Counted from the first letter of the stretch, positions 18,393 through 27,472 are shown. The stretch is DNA of 64,000 nucleotides from Flavobacterium ustbae (GCF_003946915.1 NZ_RPOC01000017.1:1-64000); one strand, 5' to 3'. The notes: a model not told the origin generated them from the letters alone. A program made the numbers and translations.

Positions 18393-19133
18393 CTATTTCT
18401 TGTCAATTTTTTCTTGAAATGCAAAATACGCTCTTTGCGATGCTTTTTCTTCTGCTTTCTTTTTTGAAGTTGCTCTCGCTCTTGCAACAACTTTATCGTC
18501 AATACTCAATTTAACACCAAATAAACGCTGTCCATCTATGCCGTTATCTTCAAAAATATCATAATGGAAAACTCTTTTTTCTTTCTGACACCATTCGATA
18601 ACAAGACTTTTATAGCTTATCACTTTTCCTTCTAGTCGGGCAATATCAACGTATGGAGTTACTACCTTTTTTTGAATAAATTTTTCGCAAAAAGAATATC
18701 CCTTATCCAAATAAATAGCTCCCACAAGCGATTCAAAAATATTACCATGAATATTTTCTCCAAAATGCTGAATTGGCACTTTGCTTTCTACAAACTGGAC
18801 TAAATTTAAATCTTTACCTAATTCATTCAAATGTTCACGGCTCACAATTTTAGAACGCATCTTGGTTAAATAGCCTTCGTCTCCATTTGGTGCTTTATTA
18901 AACAAATGTGCAGCAATGACAGCACTTAGCATAGCATCACCTAAAAATTCTAAGCGTTCATAATTTATAGGATGGCCATTCTGATCTAATTTATTGGAAG
19001 AGCGGTGTGTGAAAGCTCTTCTGTAAAAATCAATATTTGTAGGCTGAAAACCAAGAATTTTCTGAATAGTGTCAAAAAAAATCCCGTCTTCTAGAGAACG
19101 GGATTTAGAAAATATTTTTTTGATAATATTCAT
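18393..19133 (-). CDS. rnc: Ribonuclease III
   Basis: 246 residues. The catalytic signature ERLEFLGDAMLSAV is present, with a second acidic site in FESLVGAIYLDKG. A double-stranded-RNA-binding domain fills the C-terminal 75 residues (YKSLVIEWCQKEKR...ARATSKKKAEEKASQRAYF). It processes rRNA and structured mRNAs in the cytoplasm. It starts 9 bp after the fabF stop, the conserved fabF-rnc order of Bacteroidota. The numerous intergenic hairpins in this window are potential substrates. Confidence 0.97.
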   Translation of the reverse strand: MNIIKKIFSKSRSLEDGIFFDTIQKILGFQPTNIDFYRRAFTHRSSNKLDQNGHPINYERLEFLGDAMLSAVIAAHLFNKAPNGDEGYLTKMRSKIVSREHLNELGKDLNLVQFVESKVPIQHFGENIHGNIFESLVGAIYLDKGYSFCEKFIQKKVVTPYVDIARLEGKVISYKSLVIEWCQKEKRVFHYDIFEDNGIDGQRLFGVKLSIDDKVVARARATSKKKAEEKASQRAYFAFQEKIDKK

Positions 19134-19142
19134 ATACAGAAA

Positions 19143-20396
19143 TTAGTCAGCTAATTTTTTAAATAATACGCAAGCATTATGTCCACCAAAACCAAATGTA
19201 TTACTCATAGCAACATTTACTTCTCTTTTTTGAGGTTTGTTTAGAGTAAGATTTAAAGATGGATCAATGTTTTCGTCAACTACTGTATGGTTAATCGTTG
19301 GAGGCACAATTCCGTGTTGCATTGCCAAAATAGAAGCAATAGCTTCTATAGCTCCAGCAGCACCAAGTAAGTGTCCTGTCATAGATTTTGTAGAGTTAAT
19401 GTTGATGTTTTTAGCATGATCTCCAAAAACTTTGCTGATTGCTTTTAGCTCCGCAACATCTCCTAATGGAGTAGAAGTTCCGTGCGTATTGATATGATCC
19501 ACTTGATCAGGGCTCATTCCAGCATCTCTCAATGTGTTTTCCATTACTGCAATAACTCCAATTCCTTCTGGATGCGGTGCAGTTAAGTGATAAGCATCAG
19601 AAGACATTCCTCCACCGCCAATTTCGCAGTAGATTTTTGCTCCTCTTGCTTTAGCATGCTCGTAATCTTCAAGTACTAAAGCTCCTGCTCCTTCTCCTAA
19701 AACAAAACCATCTCTAGTAGCGTCAAAAGGTCTAGAAGCTGTTTCTGGACTTTCGTTTCTTGTAGATAAAGCGTGCATTGAGCTAAATCCTCCCATGCCT
19801 GCAATTGTAACTGCTGCTTCAGAACCACCAGAAACAATAACATCGCACATTCCTAAACGAATGTAATTGAAAGCATCAATTAGTGCATTTGCAGAAGATG
19901 CACAGGCAGAAACCGTAGTATAATTTGGCCCCATATACCCATTACGCATAGAGATATGCGCTGGAGCGATGTCGGCAATCATTTTAGGAATAAAGAAAGG
20001 ATTGAACTTTGGTGTTCCGTCTCCTTTTGCATAATACAATACTTCATCCTGAAAAGTTTCTAAACCTCCAATTCCTGCGCCCCAAATAACACCAACTCTT
20101 TGTTTGTTTACGTTATCATTTGTGATTCCGGCATCTTTGATAGCTTCATCACTGGCAGCAATCGCATATTGTGCAAATTTATCTAATCTACGAGATTCCT
20201 TGCGATCCATGTAATCTTCAATATTGAAGTTTTTTACTTCGCAGGCAAATTTCGTTTTGTGTTTCTCGGTATCATAATATGTGATTGGAGCGGCTCCGCT
20301 AACTCCATTCACAAGTGCATTCCAATATTCTTGGATATTATTCCCGATAGGAGTAAGTGCACCTAATCCTGTTACAACAACTCGCCTTAATGCCAT
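19143..20396 (-). CDS. fabF: 3-oxoacyl-[acyl-carrier-protein] synthase II
   Basis: 417 residues, full length. It condenses malonyl-ACP with acyl-ACP in fatty-acid elongation. The Cys-His-His triad is visible: VSACASSANALI, NTHGTSTPLGD and KSMTGHLLGAAGA. The N-terminus RRVVVTGLGALTPIG and the C-terminal GFGGHNACVLF loop are standard. It lies downstream of acpP (235 bp gap containing an inverted repeat) and directly upstream of rnc. Confidence 0.98.
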   Translation of the reverse strand: MALRRVVVTGLGALTPIGNNIQEYWNALVNGVSGAAPITYYDTEKHKTKFACEVKNFNIEDYMDRKESRRLDKFAQYAIAASDEAIKDAGITNDNVNKQRVGVIWGAGIGGLETFQDEVLYYAKGDGTPKFNPFFIPKMIADIAPAHISMRNGYMGPNYTTVSACASSANALIDAFNYIRLGMCDVIVSGGSEAAVTIAGMGGFSSMHALSTRNESPETASRPFDATRDGFVLGEGAGALVLEDYEHAKARGAKIYCEIGGGGMSSDAYHLTAPHPEGIGVIAVMENTLRDAGMSPDQVDHINTHGTSTPLGDVAELKAISKVFGDHAKNININSTKSMTGHLLGAAGAIEAIASILAMQHGIVPPTINHTVVDENIDPSLNLTLNKPQKREVNVAMSNTFGFGGHNACVLFKKLAD

Positions 20397-20526
20397 AAAT
20401 ATGTGTTTTGTACTTTAAACAAATAAAACCCACGCTTTCTTAACTTATTGTTACTTAAGAGCCATGGGAATTACAATATAAATATATCTTTTAGATTGAA
20501 AATCAATCGGAATTTAATTTTAAAAA

Positions 20527-20632
20527 AATAATAACACCCGATATCTAAAAATTCCAATTTTAAAAAAACAAACTCCAAATTGGGATTTGGATATTAATAT
20601 TTGGAATTTTTAGAATTCGGGTGTAGTATTAT
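20527..20632. repeat. Long imperfect inverted repeat after acpP
   Basis: Outer arms (TAATAACACCCGA around 20529-20541 and TTCGGGTGTAGTATTATTA near 20616-20632) enclose inner arms AAATTCCAA / TTGGAATTT. The structure starts at the acpP stop codon and probably ends or attenuates transcription between acpP and fabF. Confidence 0.7.
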
Positions 20633-20868
20633 TATTTTTTTGCTTCTTCGATATAAGAAATAGCTTGACCTACAGTAGCAATGTTTTCTGCTTGATCGTC
20701 TGGAATTTGAATATCAAATTCTTTTTCGAATTCCATAATAAGCTCAACAGTGTCTAATGAGTCAGCTCCTAAATCATTAGTGAAGCTTGCTTCTGTTACA
20801 ACTTCGTTTTCGTCAACACCTAATTTGTCTACGATAATCGCTTTTACTCTTGATGCAATGTCTGACAT
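20632..20868 (-). CDS. acpP: Acyl carrier protein
   Basis: 78 residues, the standard size. The phosphopantetheine attachment Ser lies in NDLGADSLDTVELIMEFEKEF. It is strongly acidic, as expected. It carries growing acyl chains for fatty-acid synthesis and is paired with fabF next door. Confidence 0.98.
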   Translation of the reverse strand: MSDIASRVKAIIVDKLGVDENEVVTEASFTNDLGADSLDTVELIMEFEKEFDIQIPDDQAENIATVGQAISYIEEAKK

Positions 20869-21043
20869 AATCTTTAATTTTAGAATTTAATTTGTTGGCA
20901 AAAATAAAAAACTTTATTTTAAAACCATGATTTAGTTTATAAATGTGATACTAATTTATAAAATTAATTTCAAGAAAGGTCTTTCAAAGCTATTTATTTT
21001 CGTTTTTTATTCCGTTTTTTGCACTCTCAAAATACACCGCTTT

Positions 21044-21607
21044 ATGAAAAAAATTATCGTTTTTGCCTCAGGATCAGGAACTAATGCAGAGAACATTATA
21101 AAATATTTTTCGAACACTAAAATTGCAAAGGTTGTTTCGGTCTTTACCAATAATGCTTCGGCAAAAGTGATCGAAAGAGCAAAAAATCATCAAATTCCTG
21201 TTGAAATTTTCTCAAAAAACGAACTTTTAGAGAGAAACGTACTACAAAAAGTGCAAGAAATCGACCCGGACTTGATCGTGCTCGCTGGTTTTTTACTAAA
21301 GTTCCCAGAAAACATAATTGAACTATATCCGAATAAAATAATAAATATCCATCCGGCACTTTTACCTAATTATGGAGGTAAAGGAATGTACGGAATGCAC
21401 ATACATAGAGCAATTGTAAATAATAAAGAAAAAGAGACCGGAATCTCTATTCATTATGTTAACGAACATTATGATGAAGGTGGCATTATTTTTCAAGCAA
21501 ATGTTGCGCTAACAGACGAAGATACCCCAGAAACCGTTGCAGAAAAGATTCACGAACTGGAACAAAAGCATTTCCCGGAGATTATTGAAAGATTACTGCA
21601 CGCGTAA
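21044..21607 (+). CDS. purN: Phosphoribosylglycinamide formyltransferase
   Basis: 187 residues from MKKIIVFASGSGTN; the open frame extends 33 codons upstream with no PurN-like sequence, so the shorter start is used. It transfers a formyl group from 10-formyl-THF to GAR in purine synthesis. Motifs: GSGTNAENI (phosphate loop), NIHPALLPNYGGKG with the catalytic Asn and His, and HYVNEHYDEGGII with the catalytic Asp. It is divergent from acpP, a conserved arrangement in flavobacteria. Confidence 0.96.
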   Translation: MKKIIVFASGSGTNAENIIKYFSNTKIAKVVSVFTNNASAKVIERAKNHQIPVEIFSKNELLERNVLQKVQEIDPDLIVLAGFLLKFPENIIELYPNKIINIHPALLPNYGGKGMYGMHIHRAIVNNKEKETGISIHYVNEHYDEGGIIFQANVALTDEDTPETVAEKIHELEQKHFPEIIERLLHA

Positions 21608-21616
21608 TTTTTTTAA

Positions 21617-21803
21617 ACCATATAAGTTATGTAAGTCCATTTTTGAAGAGGGATGCAAAATTATAGGGACGTAAAATTTAAGATCATATAAGTGTATTTG
21701 AATTCATTTTAAGTTGAATTATAAAATAACAAAACTTAAATGTCCTTGTCACTAAGTAGCATAAAGTTCCAATTTTTAAATGAACTTACATAACTTATAT
21801 GGT
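21617..21803. repeat. 187-bp element with perfect 20-bp terminal inverted repeats
   Basis: ACCATATAAGTTATGTAAGT at 21617-21636 is exactly inverted at 21784-21803, and similarity continues with mismatches for several bases inward. The 147-bp interior has no ORF of note. It sits between purN and rnhA. Size and ends are MITE-like, but no target-site duplication or transposase is visible. Confidence 0.8.
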
Positions 21804-21861
21804 AAAAAATAAAAACAGACAAAGCAAATTCAATCTAAAATCAACAATCTAAAATAATTAA

Positions 21862-22338
21862 ATGTCTCACGAAGTACATATATATACAGACGGCGCTGCA
21901 AAGGGAAATCCAGGAAATGGGGGGTATGGGGTTGTCATGGAACTGGTAGGTACACCATATAAAAAAGAATTTTACGAAGGTTTTCGACTTACGACTAATA
22001 ACAGAATGGAACTTTTGGCTGTCATTGTAGGTTTAGAAAAACTGAAAAATCCAGGCATGAAGGTTTTGGTGATTTCCGATTCTAAATATGTAGTTGACTC
22101 TGTAGAAAAAAAATGGGTTTTCGGTTGGGAGAAAAAAGGCTATACAGGCAAAAAGAATCCTGATTTATGGAAACGCTTTTTAATTGTTTACCGAAAACAC
22201 AAAGTCGATTTCAAATGGATAAAAGGTCATAATAATCATCCGCAAAACGAGCGCTGCGATCAATTGGCTGTAATGGCATCAGCGCAGCCCAAACTTTCCG
22301 TCGACGTTTATTACGAAACCATTGGTTCTAAAGAATAA
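21862..22338 (+). CDS. rnhA: Ribonuclease HI
   Basis: 158 residues. It degrades the RNA strand of RNA-DNA hybrids. The four acidic catalytic residues are visible: Asp in HIYTDGAAKGNPG, Glu in TNNRMELLAVI, Asp in ISDSKYVVDSV and Asp in NERCDQLAV. The handle region (WVFGWEKKGYTGKKNPDLW) is present as in the E. coli type. A strong terminator follows immediately. Confidence 0.96.
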   Translation: MSHEVHIYTDGAAKGNPGNGGYGVVMELVGTPYKKEFYEGFRLTTNNRMELLAVIVGLEKLKNPGMKVLVISDSKYVVDSVEKKWVFGWEKKGYTGKKNPDLWKRFLIVYRKHKVDFKWIKGHNNHPQNERCDQLAVMASAQPKLSVDVYYETIGSKE

Positions 22339-22343
22339 AAAAA

Positions 22344-22370
22344 ACGCATCATATATATGATGCGTTTTTT
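22344..22370 (+). terminator. Terminator after rnhA
   Basis: Perfect stem with arm ACGCATCATAT, flanked by an A-run and a T-run, 5 bp after the stop. Confidence 0.9.
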
Positions 22371-22397
22371 GTACTAACTTAAATTTGATACGAACGG

Positions 22398-22745
22398 TTA
22401 TTCTTTATCTAAATCTTTTGCTGTTTTAAATCCTGTCAAAAGTCCTAAACCTGCCATAATAAATATAATTGAAGGATAAACGGCTCCGTCATTTAATGAA
22501 GTGTAAGTTGTAATTAATATTGCAATAAAAATTCCGACCCCACTACCTATTAATAAAAAGGCCAGATTAACTACAAATATTTTCCAAGCCGGAACTCCGT
22601 TTCCTTTTCCTTGAATAAAGATGCTGGCATCTACACCTTTTTCTATTAACGCTAAACGTTCTCTATTTCTGGTTGAATAAATTAAGTAAACGATTCCGAA
22701 GATCATTAAAAAGAAACTAATTGGGATTAAAACTTTGTCGTCCAT
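22398..22745 (-). CDS. DUF6249-type membrane protein
   Basis: 115 residues with three hydrophobic segments: IPISFFLMIFGIVYLIYS at the N-terminus, then IFVVNLAFLLIGSGVGIFIAIL and IIFIMAGLGLLTGF. A cytoplasmic RNRERLALIEKGVDASIF stretch after the first segment is typical of the DUF6249 family. No function is known. It is divergent from a sigma-factor / anti-sigma-like pair, and this neighbourhood is common in flavobacteria, suggesting a shared envelope-related role. Confidence 0.82.
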   Translation of the reverse strand: MDDKVLIPISFFLMIFGIVYLIYSTRNRERLALIEKGVDASIFIQGKGNGVPAWKIFVVNLAFLLIGSGVGIFIAILITTYTSLNDGAVYPSIIFIMAGLGLLTGFKTAKDLDKE

Positions 22746-22900
22746 GATTTTTTATGTTTTTAATTGATTGATATACCCATAAGACGACAGGTTTTGAAAT
22801 GAGGTTACAGAATTTTAAAATAAAATTCAAAAAACAAATTCCAAATTCCAAAAGTCACTGATTATCAATTAATTTTGATCTTGCTTTTTTTACGCCAACT

Positions 22901-22930
22901 ATTTTGTCAAAGTTTAAACTTTGACAAAAT
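22901..22930. repeat. Perfect 30-bp palindrome (ATTTTGTCAAAGTTT arm)
   Basis: The arm ATTTTGTCAAAGTTT is followed directly by its reverse complement. Nearly the same palindrome occurs at 39659-39687 and a degenerate half at about 44518, so it is a dispersed repeat and not a site private to the sigma-factor operon, though it lies 100 bp upstream of it. Confidence 0.8.
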
Positions 22931-23031
22931 TCAATTCTCACTTATATATTAAAGATTGGAATTTAAAAAGTTTGGAATTTATTTTTCCAATTTCTTGTAA
23001 CCTAAACCAACAACTTGTCGTCCTATATAAT

Positions 23032-23619
23032 ATGAGCACAATAAATGATCGGCATTATATAGATAAAATTCTGCAGGGCGAGACCAATGCGTTTGCCGTG
23101 CTGGTTGATCGTTATAAAGATATGATCTTTACACTGGCTCTCAAAATGGTTAAAAATAGAGAAGAAGCCGAAGAAGTTGCGCAGGATACTTTTATAAAGA
23201 TTTACAGTTCATTAAATAAATTTAAAGGAGACGCTAAATTTTCGACTTGGATTTATAAAATTGCCTACAATACTTGTTTAGACCGATTGAAGAAAAATAA
23301 AAAAGAAGATTTAAACATTTCGATTGATGAATTTTCTTCTCATTTAATTAAAACAATGGATAATGCATTGAGCGTTCTAGAAGATAAAGAACGAAAGCAG
23401 ACCATTCAGAAATGTTTAAATTTATTACCAAGCGATGAAAATTTCCTGCTCACTTTATTTTATTTTGAAGATCAGAATTTGGAAGAAATTGGAAAAATAA
23501 TGAATATTTCGGCCAATAATGCCAAAGTAAAATTGTTTAGGAGCCGACAGAAATTAGCTGTAATTTTGAAACAGCAGTTAGAACCAGAAATAATAGAATG
23601 TTATGAAAGAGAGCGATAA
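23032..23619 (+). CDS. RNA polymerase sigma factor, sigma-70 family (ECF type)
   Basis: 195 residues from MSTINDRHYIDKIL. The frame continues 37 codons upstream into a repeat palindrome, so the internal ATG is chosen. Region 2 is clear (RYKDMIFTLALKMVKNREEA followed by EEVAQDTFIKIYSSLNKF and FSTWIYKIAYNTCLD); region 4 has an HTH (LEEIGKIMNISANNAKVKLFRSRQKL). It directs transcription of a stress or envelope regulon. The next gene overlaps by 17 bp and encodes a probable anti-sigma factor. Confidence 0.95.
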   Translation: MSTINDRHYIDKILQGETNAFAVLVDRYKDMIFTLALKMVKNREEAEEVAQDTFIKIYSSLNKFKGDAKFSTWIYKIAYNTCLDRLKKNKKEDLNISIDEFSSHLIKTMDNALSVLEDKERKQTIQKCLNLLPSDENFLLTLFYFEDQNLEEIGKIMNISANNAKVKLFRSRQKLAVILKQQLEPEIIECYERER

Positions 23620-24007
23620 AAACTTAGAACAACTTATTGATAAAATGATGGCTGAAGAAAAACTTCAGTCGCCATCTTTTGATTTTACTTCTAAAATAAT
23701 GTCGGAGGTTTTGGTTTTGGAAGAGAAAAAACTAAAAGCCTATAAACCTTTGATTTCAAAACCGGTCTGGATTTTTATTGGATTGGCGTTATTCGGATTG
23801 GTAATTTATGTTTCTCTGTTTTCTGTTTCGCAAAACAATCTGGAAATAGAAAAAATGGGAGAATTGTATTCTGACAAAATTTCTAACACATTCTCTGGAA
23901 TTCATTTGTCTAAAAATATCCTGTACGCAATTTTAATTGTTACTTTTATGATTTTGGTTCAGGTTGGTGTTTTGAAGAATTATTTTGATAAGAAGTATCA
24001 GCTGTAA
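23603..24007 (+). CDS. Probable membrane anti-sigma factor
   Basis: 134 residues: an N-terminal acidic/charged cytosolic part (about 1-48, SDKNLEQLIDKMMAEEKLQ), a transmembrane helix (VWIFIGLALFGLVIYVSLFS), an outside loop, and a second helix near the C-terminus (ILYAILIVTFMILVQVGVL). It starts inside the sigma-factor gene (17-bp overlap), which indicates translational coupling. The anti-sigma role is inferred from position and topology; no zinc-binding HxxxCxxC motif is present. Confidence 0.7.
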   Translation: MKESDKNLEQLIDKMMAEEKLQSPSFDFTSKIMSEVLVLEEKKLKAYKPLISKPVWIFIGLALFGLVIYVSLFSVSQNNLEIEKMGELYSDKISNTFSGIHLSKNILYAILIVTFMILVQVGVLKNYFDKKYQL

Positions 24008-24159
24008 AATAATCGCATTTTTTTTCAAAAAATTTGCATTCTAAATCCTAAAAACATATTTTAAGCATTCCTAAGAATCAATTTTAACCAATTCATTTAC
24101 AATAGTTTTACTTCGAAATCGTTGTCATTATTTTAAGAAAATTTTGAGAACCTAAACCA

Positions 24160-24190
24160 TTGCAAGATTGTAACTTATAGAGTATCTTTG
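24160..24190 (+). promoter_or_regulatory. Promoter of the PfkB kinase gene
   Basis: TTG at 24160-24162 and TATCTTTG at 24183-24190, separated by 20 bp, match the Bacteroidota -33 / -7 (TAnnTTTG) pattern, 23 bp before the ATG. Confidence 0.75.
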
Positions 24191-24213
24191 CACCCTAATT
24201 CGAAATTCATAAA

Positions 24214-25137
24214 ATGAATAAACTATTGATTGTTGGAACAGTTGCTTTCGACGCGATTGAAACTCCTTTCGGAAAAACAGATAAAATATTAGGTGGTGCT
24301 GCAACGTACATTGGTTTATCAGCTTCATTTTTTAACTTGCAATCGGCCATTGTTTCTGTAGTTGGCGACGATTTCCCTCAAGAACATTTAGATCTTTTAA
24401 CTTCAAAAAACATTGATATCTCTGGTATCGAAATTGTAAAAGGAGGAAAAACTTTTTTCTGGAGCGGTTTATACCATAATGACTTAAATTCTAGAGATAC
24501 TTTAGTTACTGAATTGAACGTTTTAGCCGATTTTCAGCCGAAAGTTCCTCAAAACTACAAAGATGCTGACGTGGTAATGTTAGGAAACTTACACCCATTA
24601 GTACAAAGCAGTGTTTTAGATCAAATGGAGAAAAAGCCAAAATTGGTAGTTTTAGACACTATGAACTTTTGGATGGACTGCGCTCTTCCAGAACTATTAG
24701 ACGTTATTAAACGTGTAGATGTTATTACAATCAATGACGAAGAAGCAAGACAGCTTTCTGGTGAATATTCATTAGTAAAAGCAGCTGCGAAAATCCAAGA
24801 TATGGGACCTAAATATGTGGTGATCAAAAAAGGAGAACACGGAGCACTTTTATTCCACAACAGAGAAGTATTCTTTGCACCAGCTTTACCATTAGAAGAG
24901 GTTTTTGATCCAACAGGAGCAGGAGACACTTTTGCAGGTGGTTTCTCAGGATTTATTGCGCAAAGCGAAAACATTTCTTTTGGCAACATGAAAAACGCAA
25001 TTATTTATGGTTCAAATTTAGCTTCGTTCTGCGTAGAGAAATTCGGAACTGAAAGGATGGAAACATTAAGCAAAGCAGAAGTAGCGATTCGATTACAGCA
25101 ATTTAAGTCGTTAACTCAGTTTGACATAGAAATATAA
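24214..25137 (+). CDS. PfkB-family sugar/nucleoside kinase
   Basis: 307 residues. Motifs: GGAATYIGLSASFF near the N-terminus (PfkB signature 1) and DPTGAGDTFAGGFSGF near the C-terminus (signature 2, catalytic Asp and anion hole). The substrate could be ribose, adenosine or another ribosyl compound. Its place directly ahead of a PurF-type gene, with the stop codon at the junction, hints at a link to purine or ribose metabolism, but specificity cannot be read from the sequence. Confidence 0.9.
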   Translation: MNKLLIVGTVAFDAIETPFGKTDKILGGAATYIGLSASFFNLQSAIVSVVGDDFPQEHLDLLTSKNIDISGIEIVKGGKTFFWSGLYHNDLNSRDTLVTELNVLADFQPKVPQNYKDADVVMLGNLHPLVQSSVLDQMEKKPKLVVLDTMNFWMDCALPELLDVIKRVDVITINDEEARQLSGEYSLVKAAAKIQDMGPKYVVIKKGEHGALLFHNREVFFAPALPLEEVFDPTGAGDTFAGGFSGFIAQSENISFGNMKNAIIYGSNLASFCVEKFGTERMETLSKAEVAIRLQQFKSLTQFDIEI

Positions 25138-25217
25138 TGCCTAAGAGCCTCGATAAAACGGGGCTTTTTTATTACGTTAATACACACAACTTACAACAAC
25201 ACACAAAAAACAAAACA

Positions 25218-27116
25218 ATGAGCGACGCTTTAAAACACGAATGTGGGATAGCCTTAGTTAGACTACTGAAACCGCTTGAATATTATAAAGAAAAATACGG
25301 AACTGCTTTTTACGGAATCCAGAAGATGTATTTAATGATGGAAAAACAGCACAACCGCGGACAAGATGGAGCTGGTTTTGCAAGCATAAAATTTGATGTT
25401 GATCCAGGACAGCGCTACATTAGTAGAGTTCGTTCTAATCACGCACAGCCAATTCAGGACGTATTTAAACAAATTAATGAGCGTATCAGCGAGGAGTTAA
25501 AAGCAAATCCGGAATTGGGAGACGATATGAAAGAACTGAAAGCAAATATTCCTTATGTAGGAGAATTGTTTTTGGGTCACGTTCGTTACGGAACTTTCGG
25601 AAAAAACAGTATCGAAAGTGTTCACCCATTTTTACGTCAAAGTAACTGGATGCACCGTAACTTGATTTTGGCAGGAAACTTTAATATGACGAATGTTAAA
25701 GAACTTTTCGAAAATCTAGTTGAATTAGGTCAGCACCCAAAAGAAATGGCTGATACGGTTACGGTAATGGAAAAAATTGGGCACTTTTTAGATAAAGAAG
25801 TAATGCAGTTGTACCAAGACTGTAAAGCGGAAGGTTATTCTAAAAGAGATGCTTCGCCAGTAATTGCAGAACGTTTGGATATTGCTAAAATTTTAGCACG
25901 TTCGGCTAAAAACTTAGATGGCGGTTATGCTATGGCTGGTTTATTAGGTCACGGTGATGCTTTTGTTTTTAGAGATCCAGCAGGAATACGTCCAGCTTAC
26001 TTTTATCAAGATGATGAAGTCGTTGTAGTAGCTTCTGAAAGACCTGTTATACAAACTGTATTCAATGTACCTTTTGAAAGCGTTCAGGAAATTGATCCAG
26101 GAAACGCTTTGATTATCAAGAAAAATGGTAAAGTAACCATGAACCAGATCTTGGAACCAACCGTTAAGAAAGCTTGTTCTTTTGAAAGAATCTATTTCTC
26201 AAGAGGTAGTGATGCAGAGATTTACCAAGAGCGTAAAGATTTAGGTAAATTGATTTTGCCAGCTGTTCTTAAAGCAATTGATAGCGATACAGACAATACT
26301 GTTTTTTCATACATTCCAAATACAGCCGAAACTTCATTTTATGGTTTAGTAGAAGCTGCTCAGGATTTCTTAAACCAGAGAAAAAACAATTATATTCTGG
26401 AAAACAGAAATACACTTACAACAGAAACGCTTCAGGAGCTTTTATCTGTAAAAATACGTACAGAAAAAGTAGCCATTAAAGATGCTAAGCTTAGAACTTT
26501 TATTACCGAAGACAGTAGTCGTGATGATTTAGTAGCTCACGTTTACGATGTTACTTATGGCGTAATTAAGCCAGAAGATAACTTAGTAATAATTGACGAC
26601 AGTATTGTGCGTGGTACTACATTGAAAATGAGTATCATTAAAATGATGGATCGTTTAAATCCAAAACGTATTGTTATCGTGTCTTCTGCACCGCAAATTC
26701 GTTATCCAGACTGTTACGGTATCGATATGGCAAAGCTAGAAGGCTTAGTTGCCTTTAGAGCAGCGCTTGAATTATTAAAAGAAAGAAATCTATATCATAT
26801 TGTAGATGAAGTTTATGCTAAATGCAAAGCACAAGAAAATTTCCTTGATAAAGATGTTGTGAATTATGTAACAGCTATTTACGATCAATTTACAGATGAA
26901 GAGATTTCAGATAAAATTGCAGAAATGCTAAGCTCACCAGAAATTAACGCCGAAGTAAAAATTATCTTCCAAAAAGTAGATGATTTACATAAAGCATGTC
27001 CTAAAAATTTAGGCGACTGGTATTTTACCGGAGACTACCCAACTCCTGGTGGAAATAGAGTTGTAAATCGTGCATTTATGAATTTTTATGAAGGAAAAGA
27101 CGCGCGAGCTTATTAA
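25218..27116 (+). CDS. purF: PurF-type amidophosphoribosyltransferase / class II glutamine amidotransferase
   Basis: 632 residues from MSDALKHECG; 27 in-frame codons upstream overlap a small hairpin and are excluded. The N-terminal glutaminase domain begins with Cys9 (HECGIALVRLLKP) and includes EKQHNRGQDGAGFAS and LGHVRYGTFG. The C-terminal half has the PRPP-binding loop VIIDDSIVRGTTLKMSIIK. It makes phosphoribosylamine from PRPP and glutamine. It is longer than E. coli PurF (about 505 residues), with insertions typical of the Bacteroidota form, and Cys9 implies an N-terminal propeptide. A second, shorter PurF elsewhere in the genome is possible. Confidence 0.88.
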   Translation: MSDALKHECGIALVRLLKPLEYYKEKYGTAFYGIQKMYLMMEKQHNRGQDGAGFASIKFDVDPGQRYISRVRSNHAQPIQDVFKQINERISEELKANPELGDDMKELKANIPYVGELFLGHVRYGTFGKNSIESVHPFLRQSNWMHRNLILAGNFNMTNVKELFENLVELGQHPKEMADTVTVMEKIGHFLDKEVMQLYQDCKAEGYSKRDASPVIAERLDIAKILARSAKNLDGGYAMAGLLGHGDAFVFRDPAGIRPAYFYQDDEVVVVASERPVIQTVFNVPFESVQEIDPGNALIIKKNGKVTMNQILEPTVKKACSFERIYFSRGSDAEIYQERKDLGKLILPAVLKAIDSDTDNTVFSYIPNTAETSFYGLVEAAQDFLNQRKNNYILENRNTLTTETLQELLSVKIRTEKVAIKDAKLRTFITEDSSRDDLVAHVYDVTYGVIKPEDNLVIIDDSIVRGTTLKMSIIKMMDRLNPKRIVIVSSAPQIRYPDCYGIDMAKLEGLVAFRAALELLKERNLYHIVDEVYAKCKAQENFLDKDVVNYVTAIYDQFTDEEISDKIAEMLSSPEINAEVKIIFQKVDDLHKACPKNLGDWYFTGDYPTPGGNRVVNRAFMNFYEGKDARAY

Positions 27117-27216
27117 TAAAATACTAATAAAAGGTTAAATTGTGCATTTCATCGGTTTTTTTTGCCGTTCATCCTGTTTGTTTGGTAAAGATGAAATGCT
27201 GCTATACTTTTGAGAT

Positions 27217-27290
27217 ACCATAACATTAGTAGGTTAAGTTTATGGTAGATTTGGGGCAAAAAGGGTGGAAGAAATTCCACCTTTTTTATT
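27217..27290 (+). ncRNA. Small RNA array, unit 1
   Basis: Begins ACCATAACATTAGTAGG, closes a 7-bp hairpin with TTATGGT, then a conserved single-stranded AGATTTGGGGCAAAA and an intrinsic terminator (GGTGGAA / TTCCACC plus T-run). A promoter-like TACTTTTG lies a few bases upstream. No ORF. A 10-bp inverted repeat (GCATTTCATC at 27144 and GATGAAATGC at 27190) lies over its promoter region, unique to this unit. Confidence 0.82.
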
Positions 27291-27400
27291 GGAATAAACT
27301 CAAACTATTTATAAACAGCCAATTATATCTCTTAATCGGATTTACTTACCTTTTATCTAAAAATTTTCTTTCGCAAAAATAACTGCCTTAAATTTACTAT

Positions 27401-27472
27401 ACCATAACATTAGTAGGTTAGTTTATGGTAGATTTGGGGCAAAAAAGGTGGAAGAAATTCTGCCTTTTTTAT
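27401..27472 (+). ncRNA. Small RNA array, unit 2
   Basis: Nearly identical to unit 1 over its whole length. The terminator stem reads GGTGGAA / TTCTGCC, kept by G-U pairs. TAAATTTAC just upstream serves as the -7-like element. It starts 184 bp after unit 1. Confidence 0.82.
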
